Origin: Sphingobium terrigena
Lineage (GTDB): Bacteria; Pseudomonadota; Alphaproteobacteria; Sphingomonadales; Sphingomonadaceae
Length of the DNA: 64,000 nucleotides
Direction: 5' to 3'
NCBI RefSeq assembly: GCF_003591655.1
Contig: NZ_QVRA01000014.1
Location: 45,782-109,781, forward strand
The stretch's first letter is position 1; the number at the start of each line of letters is the position of its first letter. The translations under genes were made by a program, and so were the position numbers. This document shows, in pieces, positions 1 through 8,472 of the stretch. Below the pieces are notes generated by a model. That model saw only the letters and a program-made list of their open reading frames with translations, had not been told where the DNA came from and searched no databases.

Positions 1-316
1 AACTGTCGGTAGCCGGGTCGGCCTGGCGCAATTGCAGCGCCGCAAACCGCCTGTCTGGCGAGAGCGCGAACGGTGCAGGCGCGTTGCCAAGGCCAAGCCC
101 ACCAAAGTCCCTCAACCGCATCAGGTCGTTGGCACCAATGGCCCTTTCTTCTCCCACAGTATGAAGGTCAGGAAGGCGGCACTGGCGTGTTTCTGCTCTC
201 GCTTGGGCAATCCCCAGGAGGGACAGGAAGACCAAGGCGCCAGTTGAACGCCAATTGCGCGAAAGCCCTCTCTCCGCGATTGCGACAAAGTGCGGCCGCT
301 GCCTCGTAGCTGGCAT
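1..316 (-). CDS. Secreted S9/Atxe2-type isopeptidase-like protein, N-terminal fragment (runs off left edge)
   Basis: An open frame without a stop runs from an ATG at 316 to the window edge, about 105 residues. It starts 11 bases after the TonB receptor stop, behind a GGTGAGGG ribosome-binding site, so it is the fourth gene of the sigma/FecR/receptor operon. Seen: a basic start and hydrophobic segment ending near AQARA (signal peptide), then DLMRLRDFGGLG and FALSPDRRFAALQLRQADP. The SPDxR-hydrophobic pattern is typical of the first beta-propeller blade of S9 peptidases. In sphingomonads, S9-like isopeptidases that open lasso peptides sit beside exactly this regulator/receptor set. The lasso role is an inference, because the catalytic domain lies outside the window. 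Confidence 0.5.
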   Translation of the reverse strand, partial: MPATRQRPHFVAIAERGLSRNWRSTGALVFLSLLGIAQARAETRQCRLPDLHTVGEERAIGANDLMRLRDFGGLGLGNAPAPFALSPDRRFAALQLRQADPATDS

Positions 317-327
317 TGTCGACACCC

Positions 328-2886
328 TCACCAGTCTTTAGAGATGGTGAGGCTGACAAAGCGCCCGACCGGCGAGAAATTCGTAGAATCGTAATTCACA
401 TAATAGCTGTAGCCCCCGCTCGGCCTTGCATAGGGAGGGCGTTTGTTGGAGACGTTCTGCGCGCTCAATTGCAGCGTCAATCCGCCAAGAACAGGCTGAC
501 TATCGGGAAGTGCGAAGCGGGCGGAAAGATCGAGTGTCGTTTGTGAAGCTATTTTCAGCGACGGTGTGATCCGGTTGTCTTCAAGACCGCCGCTATGGTT
601 GAGATAGGCAGCAAACGTCCATTTCTGGTCCGTCCATATTGCGCTGCCTCTGGCTCTGAGACGGGGCGGATTGAAGATTGTTCCCGCAAGAACGATTTCT
701 CCCGCGTCGTCACTCGTCTTTTGTTTCGACCACAGCCATGAGGCGTTGCCGCTGACCGTCAGCGATGAAAGCCCTTTTAATGCAATTTCATATTGGGCCG
801 ACAGGTCGATGCCCTGCACCGATTGCCGTGCGGCATTGACGTAGCGATCATAGAGGATGGCGATGGTCTGGCTGAGTCCGGTGCCGCCGCTATAATCATA
901 ATATTTGGATGCTGCAGATATGATGCGCTGTAGTTGCTCGCTGGATGGATCATAGGCGACAAAGGCGGCATAGGCCGGATCGGAAAGCGCATTGAACAGC
1001 GCCGCGCCCGAGACAGGCTGGACGATGCGGTCGAGATAGGTGACGTGGAAGTAGCTTACCGACGCTCTGAACCTGTCGAGGGCGGGCGGGTGAATATCGA
1101 GCGTTGCCGACCATGTTTCGGCTTTTTCCGGTTTGAGATCGACACTGCCGCCATAGTCGATCAGCACGGTCGAACCCGCTGGAAAAGCCGATCCGCCCAA
1201 GAGGCCGGCAGAATAGAGATAGGCTTCGCGCTGCTGGAATTGTTGGGAAAGGGTAGGGGCCTTGAATGAACGTCCCCAGCTTGCCTTTAAATCGAAAGCG
1301 CGGTTTGGCCCGTAAATGAGACCGAGCTTGGGAACGGCGACAGACGCCATGCCGAGATAATTTTCATAGCGTATAGCTCCGTTCAATATCAGGCGATGGG
1401 CAAGTCGGTTGCCATCCTCCGGCGCGACAAGCGGCAAGGCCGCTTCGGCAAAGCCGTAATAGCTGTTGACCGATCCGGCATCGAGCGGAACGCCCGAAGG
1501 CGCATAACTATAGCTGTTGTAACGATAGCCCGCGCCAATCACCAGATCGATGGGGCGCGCGGCAATTCCCTTCAGACTGCCGGAGGCGTAGCCTTCGACA
1601 TTGACCAGCTTGTTGAGATAATGTCCCCAGGACCGATAATCGATCGCGCCATCCTGGAAGGCTTGTTCATCATATTGAGATTTGCTCTGCCCATAGGTGC
1701 CGGAAAGAGTGAGCTTCCATCCCGGCGCCAGCCCTGCCCGCAGTGATGGGGTCACGGAGTAGGACGTGACGGCGGGCCGCTCTTCATATGCCAGGCCATA
1801 GTCCGTGACATAGGACATGAATGAATTGCGTCGGCTGTAGGTGGCATCGAGAAGCATCTCGACATCGCGAGCAACGCCCTGACGCAACGCGATAACGGCG
1901 CTGTTCTGCACGGTCCGAGGGTAAAGCGTGTTTTTGTCTGGCATATAGTCTGTGTAAGAGCGATCACCGGAATAGATGGCGCTGTTGCTTTGGTGGCCAT
2001 AAGCCGCAATCAGGCTGCCTGATCCCCAATCCTTGCCTCCAACGGCGCTATATTGCTGCTGGAAATCGCCGCCATTGGTTGCGCCGCCCAAGGTCGCAGC
2101 CACAGAGGCACCATCATATCCCTGTTTGAGGACGATATTGACCACGCCGCCGACGGCGTCGGACCCGTAGATCGCCGACGCCCCGTCAGCAACAATGTCC
2201 ATTCGTTCGACAGCGGCCAGAGGAATGGCACCAAGATCGACGGCTTGGACGAAAGAGCCATAAGACAGGCGGTGGCCGTTGAGCAATGTCAGTGTGGCGT
2301 CTCCACCCAACCCGCGAAGATTGGCGGTGGAGCTGGAGTCGATATTCTGATTGTTGATCCCGCTGGCACCCCAGCCCACGCCGGGATTCTGCCCACCTCC
2401 AAAATTTTGAGGAACGGAGCGGATCGCCTGGCCCAGGTCGGTCTGACCGGCCAGTTTGATTTGATCTCCATCCAACTGCAGCATGGGGGACGCGGACGGG
2501 GCAGATTTAAGACGGGTTCCGGTGATGACGAGCTCGTTTTCGCCGTTTCCCGTTGCATCATTTCTGGCTGCAGCGGTCGTGTCCTGCACGATGAGCGCGC
2601 CATCGGTGATTTGGGCTGTGAGTTTCGTGCCGGCAAGCAGCAGGCGCGCGGCATCCTCGATCGTATGGCGCCCGGTCAGGCGACCTGATTGCCGACCTCG
2701 CAGCGGATCTGCTGGCGCGGAAAACTCCAGTCCTCCCTGGCGCGCGACCTCCCGCAGCGCTCCAGTCAAAGATTGCGCGGGGATATCGAATGTTATCGCT
2801 TTGTCTGCTTGCGCCTTGGCGGGTGAACCTATGAGCAACGCACCGGCTGCAATACCTACAAGTAAACCGCCACGAACCGTTCGCAT
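328..2886 (-). CDS. TonB-dependent receptor with N-terminal STN signalling domain
   Basis: The 852-residue protein has a signal peptide (about residues 1-25), then an STN (secretin/TonB short N-terminal) domain at about 28-100, containing ITFDIPAQSLTGALREVAR. A plug follows (about 120-250, with GLGGDATLTLLNGHRL and DGASAIYGSDAVGGVVNI), then a 22-strand-type barrel with a large ligand region. It imports a ligand across the outer membrane using TonB energy. The STN domain marks a transducer-type receptor that signals through FecR, and FecR and the sigma gene lie directly upstream. The start is supported by a GGGGGA box six bases before the ATG. The ligand cannot be read from sequence; the downstream isopeptidase-like gene points to a peptide such as a lasso peptide rather than a ferric siderophore. 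Confidence 0.93.
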   Translation of the reverse strand: MRTVRGGLLVGIAAGALLIGSPAKAQADKAITFDIPAQSLTGALREVARQGGLEFSAPADPLRGRQSGRLTGRHTIEDAARLLLAGTKLTAQITDGALIVQDTTAAARNDATGNGENELVITGTRLKSAPSASPMLQLDGDQIKLAGQTDLGQAIRSVPQNFGGGQNPGVGWGASGINNQNIDSSSTANLRGLGGDATLTLLNGHRLSYGSFVQAVDLGAIPLAAVERMDIVADGASAIYGSDAVGGVVNIVLKQGYDGASVAATLGGATNGGDFQQQYSAVGGKDWGSGSLIAAYGHQSNSAIYSGDRSYTDYMPDKNTLYPRTVQNSAVIALRQGVARDVEMLLDATYSRRNSFMSYVTDYGLAYEERPAVTSYSVTPSLRAGLAPGWKLTLSGTYGQSKSQYDEQAFQDGAIDYRSWGHYLNKLVNVEGYASGSLKGIAARPIDLVIGAGYRYNSYSYAPSGVPLDAGSVNSYYGFAEAALPLVAPEDGNRLAHRLILNGAIRYENYLGMASVAVPKLGLIYGPNRAFDLKASWGRSFKAPTLSQQFQQREAYLYSAGLLGGSAFPAGSTVLIDYGGSVDLKPEKAETWSATLDIHPPALDRFRASVSYFHVTYLDRIVQPVSGAALFNALSDPAYAAFVAYDPSSEQLQRIISAASKYYDYSGGTGLSQTIAILYDRYVNAARQSVQGIDLSAQYEIALKGLSSLTVSGNASWLWSKQKTSDDAGEIVLAGTIFNPPRLRARGSAIWTDQKWTFAAYLNHSGGLEDNRITPSLKIASQTTLDLSARFALPDSQPVLGGLTLQLSAQNVSNKRPPYARPSGGYSYYVNYDSTNFSPVGRFVSLTISKDW

Positions 2887-2910
2887 GTCTATCCCCCAGT
2901 TTCATGAGAG

Positions 2911-2928
2911 GCGCATCGAATGATGCGC
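2911..2928 (-). promoter_or_regulatory. Stem-loop in the FecR-TonB receptor spacer
   Basis: GCGCATC and GATGCGC form a perfect 7-bp stem around a GAAT loop in the 87-base gap between fecR and the receptor gene. The hairpin sits about 25 bases before the receptor start codon. There is no T-run, so it is not a classic terminator; it could be a processing or stability element that sets receptor level apart from the regulators. The equivalent spacer at 44196-44227 also holds a hairpin and shares the bases AGAGGCGC. Confidence 0.4.
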
Positions 2929-2973
2929 TCGAAGGGGCAGACGGGAAGAATTTCAAAACGAGCGGCGGTGGCG

Positions 2974-3975
2974 CTATCTTTTTAGAACGATCCTGTCTGC
3001 GCCCTGAATCTCAACCATCAGACCGAGCGAACGCGCGAGATGCTTTGCGACCGTTTCCGGGTTGCGGATGTGAAGATCGGCGCTCACGCGCATCGAGGCA
3101 ACTTCCGGCGTGGCAGCGATCAACTGGACGCTCGAATAGAGGTTCACCTCCGCCAGTATCGAACCTACCGTTTCATCCTCATAGCTTTTCACACCGGTCA
3201 CCCACTGTCCTTCATTTTTCGGCGCACGGTCGGGGACGATGGAAGCGGCCTGTGCGATGGACGGCAAATAGCGCATTCTTTCACCGGGCTTGAGATATTG
3301 CTTGTTCGCAGCCAGATACAGCCGTTGTGTGGCGCATGGTGGCGAAACGGTCACTTGCCCCTCAAACAACACAACCTTCATTTCGCAGCGACTGCGTCGC
3401 TCGACGTCGAAAACAGTTCCCAGCGCCGTGGTAGCCCCGCCATCGGCGACTACCGTGAAGGGGCGTGACCGATCATGCGCTACTATGAAATGGACCCGGC
3501 CATGATCAAGTTCGAGATCGCGTCGATCCGGTCGCATCCAGACCAGCAGGCGGCTATTTGTGTCGAGCGTCACGACGGAACCGTCGGCGAGCGTGACGTC
3601 GCGGACTTCACCCCTTTTGGTAGTCAGTACAAGCGGAGTGTCCGGCGTGGTATTGGTTTCGCCTGCGAGGTCATGGTGCTGAGTGGAGTTGCCCTCGTTC
3701 TTCTTCAGGCCAAGGCTGGCTCCCACGGCAATCAGGCCAACGACCGACGCGGCCATCGCCAATTTCAAAAGCCGTTGACGCGCGCGAATGCGCCTCGCCG
3801 CTGGATCAAGACGGGTCAAGGCAGCTTCGGCTTTATCGAACGCGGCCCGGCGCTCGGGATCCTTGTTACACCAACGCATTGCCGCAGCGCGCGTAGTGGG
3901 ATCACGTAGCGCTTCCAGAGCGAGGAGTCTGGCCTGATCCTCAATGGAAAATTCGCCATCGTGCTCCTGCGTCAT
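2974..3975 (-). CDS. FecR-family anti-sigma factor / signal transducer
   Basis: About 333 residues. Seen: a cytosolic N-terminal region with the FecR_N-type pattern (EALRDPTTRAAAMRWCNKD), one membrane span at about 75-95 (LLKLAMAASVVGLIAVGASL), a FecR domain (LTTKRGEVRDVTLADGSVV, LDTNSRL) and a C-terminal STN-like tail (VNLYSSVQLIA). It should hold the neighbouring ECF sigma and release it when the loaded receptor contacts its periplasmic part. The ATG at 3975 overlaps the sigma stop as ATGA, which fixes the start. An upstream start at 4038 in the same frame would lie inside the sigma gene and is less likely. Confidence 0.9.
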   Translation of the reverse strand: MTQEHDGEFSIEDQARLLALEALRDPTTRAAAMRWCNKDPERRAAFDKAEAALTRLDPAARRIRARQRLLKLAMAASVVGLIAVGASLGLKKNEGNSTQHHDLAGETNTTPDTPLVLTTKRGEVRDVTLADGSVVTLDTNSRLLVWMRPDRRDLELDHGRVHFIVAHDRSRPFTVVADGGATTALGTVFDVERRSRCEMKVVLFEGQVTVSPPCATQRLYLAANKQYLKPGERMRYLPSIAQAASIVPDRAPKNEGQWVTGVKSYEDETVGSILAEVNLYSSVQLIAATPEVASMRVSADLHIRNPETVAKHLARSLGLMVEIQGADRIVLKR

Positions 3976-4532
3976 CGGTTCGCCATCCTTGTCATCAGAT
4001 GGTCCAATGTCTTCAGCATCTTCCTCTTTACCGCCCACTCGCTCAGCCCGATGCGTTTTCCGATATCGCGGAAGCTATAGCCGTCAACGCGATTGAGGAG
4101 AAATATTTCTCGATCGATGGGGTCCAGATCAAGCAAGAGCTTGTCACAGAAGGCGAGGTCGTCGCGGGCCGCCAAGGCGCGATGCGGGTCTCCATGCACA
4201 GGGATTTCCGCGGCATCCGATATCGGACTCTTCAGCTTGTCCACCCGCGTCGATGAGCGGTCCGCCCAGTCACGCAGCAAGTTCGTTGCTATGCGCCGGA
4301 GATACCCCTGGGGCGAGGATAGCATGCGAGCGGTGCCGCTCCGTACGAAACGAAGAAAGGTCTCCTGCGCGAGTTCGTCGGCCTCAGCCCGCGACACCGA
4401 ATTGCGGTGAAAGTAGCGCACCAGCCGCGGATTTTCTTCGTGATAGAGGCGGACGATAAGATCATGGTCGTCGGACGCTTGCATTGCTTCACTGCGGGAT
4501 CGACCGTCACTTGGCATGGCGGGCGCTCCCAT
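3972..4532 (-). CDS. ECF-type RNA polymerase sigma factor (FecI-like)
   Basis: 186 residues. Region 2 is visible as RLYHEENPRLVRYFHRN, ADELAQETFLRFVRS and PQGYLRRIATNLLRDWA. Region 4 is visible as LDPIDREIFLLNRVDGY followed by the helix-turn-helix FRDIGKRIGLSEWAVKRKM. It is the first gene of a sigma-FecR-receptor-isopeptidase operon and overlaps fecR by ATGA. FecI-type factors of this kind drive transcription of the receptor operon after a ligand signal. In-frame ATG codons at 4517 and 4484 are possible alternative starts, since conserved sequence begins near DHDLIVRLYH. Confidence 0.92.
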   Translation of the reverse strand: MGAPAMPSDGRSRSEAMQASDDHDLIVRLYHEENPRLVRYFHRNSVSRAEADELAQETFLRFVRSGTARMLSSPQGYLRRIATNLLRDWADRSSTRVDKLKSPISDAAEIPVHGDPHRALAARDDLAFCDKLLLDLDPIDREIFLLNRVDGYSFRDIGKRIGLSEWAVKRKMLKTLDHLMTRMANR

Positions 4533-5195
4533 GCGACGGATATCGCCATTTCAGTATTATGCTGACACCGCAGACTTTCGTCGCAGCGACCTCAACGCAT
4601 TGATTGACCGGTTGTCTAGTTCGCCTCATCCGCCGCACCTATGTCCACTCGGGGCGACGGCCGAAGCCGGATGTTAGTAACCTGCTAGTCACAGGCGCAT
4701 GCGCCTTTACCGTTGCCGGCTGGACATGCGCGCATGCCACCCGGCCCCCAGTAAAACTGTGACCGAGCAATGACTAGAGGGGTTACTAAGCCCCGCTTCC
4801 GGGCTTTCTCCGGAAGCGGGGCTACCTTGCCGGATTTGCCCGGCAGCGCAACCCCCTAAGAAACCCATTGTGACGTTTTTGCGAACCGGATTAGCCGCTG
4901 AACGAAGGGGTGAGCGACTGCCCGCTGCGCGGGTATCGCGCTCGTGTCGGCACGGCCTGCCGCCGCGCCGACTTGACTCCGCTATGCCGATCCCGGCCCT
5001 CCGGACGGTGATCGCTGTCGCGGCGGCGAGGGCGAAGTGTGAAGCTGGGAAGTGGCGAGGGGAAAGGAGGTGGCGGACAGGCAGGATACGTGATGCCTTC
5101 CGCACGGGCAATAGCATTGTCGCGGGGCACTAGGAGGGAAGGGAGAGGGGGGAAGTGTCCCGGAAGGGACTACCCGATTTGCGGAGTGTCCTGCT
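4533..5195. other. Non-coding stretch upstream of the sigma gene, rich in secondary structure
   Basis: No convincing gene is seen; the short frames here have unconvincing arginine/alanine-rich composition. It must hold the promoter of the minus-strand sigma operon. It contains the perfect 14-bp stem-loop at 4789-4823 and the palindrome GTCCCGGAAGGGAC at 5157-5170. The palindrome lies 25 bases before the small helix-turn-helix ORF and could be an operator. No lasso-peptide precursor or processing gene was found here. Confidence 0.5.
4789..4823. repeat. Perfect 14-bp stem-loop
   Basis: AGCCCCGCTTCCGG pairs with CCGGAAGCGGGGCT across a 7-base loop (GCTTTCT). No T-run follows on either strand, so a simple intrinsic terminator is unlikely. 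It is flanked by AGGGGTT on the left and AACCCCCT on the right, which could extend the pairing after an internal bulge. A structured RNA, a plasmid- or ICE-type transfer site, or a mobile-element remnant are all possible. Confidence 0.6.
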
Positions 5196-5543
5196 GTGAC
5201 CTTTCTACCTGTCCTGCGCCAGACGTTGGCGAAATTGATTTTATGCGCTCAAAACTTGGCGGACGATGACCGTTGCTGCGCGCGGATTGACCGCTATCTC
5301 GATACTGTTGATCTGCGGATGATGGCTGCGCCGATCGGCGTGGGCGGCGGCGAGGAAGCTGCGCGGATCAGGCAAGTCGTCGCCAAAATGGAGCCGCTGA
5401 CACGTAGTATACTCATTCTTGTAGTCGGACGAAAAATGAGCGTGGCGGAAGTATCACGGCGTTTTGGAATGTGCGAGGAGCGGGTGTGTCGACATTACCG
5501 GGCGGCGGTGTGCGAGGTGGCGGCGCGGAAGGGTGCGAGGTAA
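5196..5543 (+). CDS. Small sigma-region-4-like helix-turn-helix protein
   Basis: 115 residues from a GTG start. The C-terminal half (about residues 65-110) reads KMEPLTRSILILVV then VAEVSRRFGMCEERVCRHYRAAV. This matches the layout of sigma-70 region 4: an acidic/aliphatic helix, then a helix-turn-helix with a basic recognition helix. The N-terminal half has no recognisable region 2, so it is not a full sigma factor. The palindrome at 5157-5170 just upstream could be its own binding site. The ribosome-binding site is poor and the true start may be further in. It is isolated from its neighbours by long gaps. Confidence 0.5.
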   Translation: MTFLPVLRQTLAKLILCAQNLADDDRCCARIDRYLDTVDLRMMAAPIGVGGGEEAARIRQVVAKMEPLTRSILILVVGRKMSVAEVSRRFGMCEERVCRHYRAAVCEVAARKGAR

Positions 5544-5545
5544 TC

Positions 5546-6121
5546 CTCGGCTCGCCTGCTGGGCAGTCAGACGGCAAGGAATGGGACTTTGCCGAAAGTC
5601 GGCTTCAGAATCAGAAGTTGAGGAAAGCCGACATTAATTCGCGCTTCCACGGCCAACCAACCAGCGGCGGCAATACGCCCTAATAGCGGTCGTTCGAGGC
5701 TGCGTTCGGCAGTCCTATAAATCGCCGATTCCCGCACCGTCAGGCAATGGCTGATCCGCCGGAGTCTGCGCGACTTTACGGGCCCTACGGGCATCAGACC
5801 GCCCGACTCACCTCTTAACCGGCTGTTCTGCCGAATTCGTTTTCAACCCAACACGATCGCTTATTTCGGACTAACCACGGATAATATAGCTTGGGTGCGC
5901 GCGGCTGGCGACCAAACGGAAACAGATCCAAGTTCTTGAGGACTCGGCGGCAATTTTATGCGTCCAGTTTGGATGAGAAGAAATTCCGCTCTCTGTTCAC
6001 AATCAGCGGTAGCAGAGTTAATGTGACTACTCGGCGAGTGCGCGGGTCGCTGTTCATCGCAGTAGCGGGTCCGGGATGCGACCATTCTTGCATCCCACAG
6101 ACGGGGTGAGTTGCAAGACAC
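5546..6121. other. Intergenic stretch before the patatin cassette
   Basis: No gene is supported. The minus-strand frame crossing 5861-6523 is an antisense shadow that runs into the patatin gene. The promoter of the patatin/caspase cassette should lie here, but I could not identify boxes with confidence. The 250 bases immediately before the patatin start are less GC-rich than the cassette itself. Confidence 0.4.
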
Positions 6122-7249
6122 ATGATTCCTGATCAAATCTCCGACGCGCTCGCCCAAGGAACGGGCGATCCCAAAGATGGGGTTGGTCTTTGCCTCTCGG
6201 GCGGTGGCTATCGCGCGATGCTGTTTCATGTCGGTTCGCTTTGGCGCCTTGCAGAGCTGGACGCGCTGCGCGATCTCACTCGGATCTCCAGCGTATCTGG
6301 AGGGTCGATTACGGCCGGGGTGCTCGCACTCGCCTGGCCAAAGCTGCTGGCCGAAGGACTGCCGGCCTTCATTCGCGATGTAGCTGGACCGGTACGCAAG
6401 CTGGCAAGCGTGACTATCGACGAGCGAGCCATCCTTGGCGGGATCGTGCTCCCGGGCAGCATCTCTGCCTATGTCGCCAGGGCATATGCAAAGCATCTGT
6501 TCGGCGATGCCACGCTCCAGCACCTGCCCGAAGAGCCTCGGTTCATCTTCAATGCGACAAATCTCGAGACTGGTTCGCTATTCCGCTTCACCCGACGGGA
6601 AATTCGCGACTGGCGGGTAGGGAGGATCCCCGCCCCTGAGGTCAAGCTCGCGGATGCAGTCGCGGCCTCCTCGGCCTTCCCTCCCATCCTGTCGCCATTC
6701 ATCCTGGACGTTGCGCCGGGAGACTTCGACGATCCGTTGCCGGGCGAGCTATCGGCTGACGCATTTCGCAGCGATATATCGCTCACCGATGGGGGCGTTT
6801 ACGACAATCTCGGCCTCCAGCAGGTGTGGGGGCGTTGCCGGACCGTGCTCGTGTCGGACGCCGGCGGCCATATCGCGGATGACCCCTCGCCACCTGGCGA
6901 CTGGGCACGCCAGTCGACCCGGGTGCTCGAAGTGATCGACCAGCAGGTGCGCAACCTTCGCATGATCCAGGTAGTGGGTTCGCTCAAGGAGAAGAAGCGC
7001 CTCGGCGCCTTTTGGAGCGTGCGCACCGATATCGCCGACTATACGCTTGCCGATGCGCTCGCGTGCCCGGTTGAGGAAACGACGCGGCTGGCGGCGGTAC
7101 CAACACGACTGCGGCGCCTGGAGGCACGCCAGCAGGAACGCCTGATCAACTGGGGCTATGCCGTCGCCGACGCAGGCATCCGCCGATACTGGCAACCGCA
7201 GGCCGCGATTCCCGCGGGATTCCCCTATCCCGAGGCGGGCATCGGCTGA
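6122..7249 (+). CDS. Patatin-like phospholipase
   Basis: 375 residues without a signal peptide, so cytosolic. The oxyanion-hole motif GGGYRAM is at 27-33. The nucleophile elbow SSVSGGS is at 57-62, with Ser59 in the bacterial patatin variant of GxSxG. The catalytic Asp223 is in DGGVYDNLGL. Patatins hydrolyse acyl esters of membrane lipids; in conflict systems they act as membrane-degrading effectors. It is the first gene of a tight four-gene cassette. Its TGA overlaps the next ATG (ATGATGGC, with the ATG at 7249), so the caspase gene is translationally coupled. The effector role is inferred from the neighbours. Confidence 0.9.
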   Translation: MIPDQISDALAQGTGDPKDGVGLCLSGGGYRAMLFHVGSLWRLAELDALRDLTRISSVSGGSITAGVLALAWPKLLAEGLPAFIRDVAGPVRKLASVTIDERAILGGIVLPGSISAYVARAYAKHLFGDATLQHLPEEPRFIFNATNLETGSLFRFTRREIRDWRVGRIPAPEVKLADAVAASSAFPPILSPFILDVAPGDFDDPLPGELSADAFRSDISLTDGGVYDNLGLQQVWGRCRTVLVSDAGGHIADDPSPPGDWARQSTRVLEVIDQQVRNLRMIQVVGSLKEKKRLGAFWSVRTDIADYTLADALACPVEETTRLAAVPTRLRRLEARQQERLINWGYAVADAGIRRYWQPQAAIPAGFPYPEAGIG

Positions 7250-8472
7250 TGGCCGATGATCCCGCCCTGATATTCGCCGACAACGCAGATCGCGCGGGAA
7301 CGCATGTGCTGCTCATCGGGATCGGGGATTATCCATGGCTCGAGGATGGGAGCGAATATGATCCCATGGAGCATGAGGAGAACGCGATGGGGATGGGCCA
7401 ACTGGCCGCTCCTTCTACCTCGGTCCGTCGGCTGGCGGACTGGTTCCTCGATCATTTCGTCAACGAGGACCGAGAACTTGCCAGCCTCTCGATGATCCTT
7501 TCCGAGCCGCAGCCATCGACCTACGCGCATTTGCGTCGGACGACACCGCAATGCGACCTGCCAAGAGGCAGCGCGGCCGAAGTCGCCGAGGCGGCCAAGC
7601 AGTGGATCAAGCGCGCCTCCAAGCGGCGTGACAATAGCGTGGTGATCGCCTTCTGCGGCCATGGTGTTCATTCGGGCAATCCCGTGCTGCTCTGCCGCGA
7701 TTATGGTCACAATACGGAAAACCGGTTTGAGGGAGCCATCGACTTCGAGCAGTTCAGGATCGCCCTTGCCACCCGGCAGCCCGACACGCAGCTGCTTCTT
7801 ATCGATGCGTGCCGCACGCCGGACCTGGAGGCTGACCTGTTGGGCCAGGTGGCGCCCGGCAATCCGCTGCTGGCGCTCAAGAGCCTGACTGAGCGGGACA
7901 ATGCACCCGCCGTGCAGAGCGTTCATTTCGCGACCTCGCTCTACACGCAGGCCTGGGGTCGCGAGGATGGAGCCAGCCTGTTCACCGAGGCCCTGCTTAA
8001 GGCTCTCAACGGGGGCGCCGCCGACAACATGTCGGATTGGTGGGTGACGACCGGCCGCTTGCACACCGTGCTCAACACCTACCTGCAGCGCCTTGCCTCG
8101 TCGGCTGGCGTCATCCAGAGACCGGCGGCACAGACACAGGAATTTCGGCTTCACAAACCAAAGGAAATCGGCGTCGATCTCTATGTGTCGTGCAAGGAAC
8201 CGGCGATCTGGCTCGAGAAGATACGCATCGAGGCTTTGCGCAAGGGCAATCTGGCCGAGAAGTTCGACCATCTGCCGCCCGAAGACCCTGCGCATCCGCC
8301 TCCCGCCGAATGCGTCATGCGGCTCGTAAATCCGAGCCAGAACCCGGCGGACGTGCTGTACGATATCTGCGCCCGCTTTGACGCACAGTCGCAATTTGCC
8401 GACTGCAGCCAGCAGATCATCGCCTACCCTCCCACCGTCGGATGCGACCTTCCCGTGAGCAAGCGACAATGA
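7249..8472 (+). CDS. Caspase-like (peptidase C14) protein
   Basis: 407 residues. The caspase/metacaspase dyad is clear: His138 in VVIAFCGHGVHSG and Cys188 in LLLIDACRTPD, each at the end of a hydrophobic strand. An N-terminal strand LLIGIGDYPW fits the first strand of the fold. Family knowledge: such enzymes cut after Arg/Lys or Asp and serve as regulated proteases or suicide effectors. The C-terminal third (after about 290) has no recognised domain. It is coupled to the patatin gene upstream and, by ATGA, to the next gene. It could also process one of the other cassette proteins. Confidence 0.88.
   Translation: MADDPALIFADNADRAGTHVLLIGIGDYPWLEDGSEYDPMEHEENAMGMGQLAAPSTSVRRLADWFLDHFVNEDRELASLSMILSEPQPSTYAHLRRTTPQCDLPRGSAAEVAEAAKQWIKRASKRRDNSVVIAFCGHGVHSGNPVLLCRDYGHNTENRFEGAIDFEQFRIALATRQPDTQLLLIDACRTPDLEADLLGQVAPGNPLLALKSLTERDNAPAVQSVHFATSLYTQAWGREDGASLFTEALLKALNGGAADNMSDWWVTTGRLHTVLNTYLQRLASSAGVIQRPAAQTQEFRLHKPKEIGVDLYVSCKEPAIWLEKIRIEALRKGNLAEKFDHLPPEDPAHPPPAECVMRLVNPSQNPADVLYDICARFDAQSQFADCSQQIIAYPPTVGCDLPVSKRQ

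Noticed and set aside
4789..4823. An intrinsic terminator for the small helix-turn-helix or sigma gene
   Set aside because: No T-run follows on either strand and no gene ends next to it.
4533..6121. A lasso-peptide precursor or biosynthesis genes next to the first receptor operon
   Set aside because: No short precursor with a typical leader/core and no cyclase or transglutaminase-like protease gene could be read here.
7225..8469. A 414-codon minus-strand frame opposite the caspase-like gene
   Set aside because: The plus-strand gene has the caspase dyad and is coupled to both neighbours; the antisense product has no recognisable domain.
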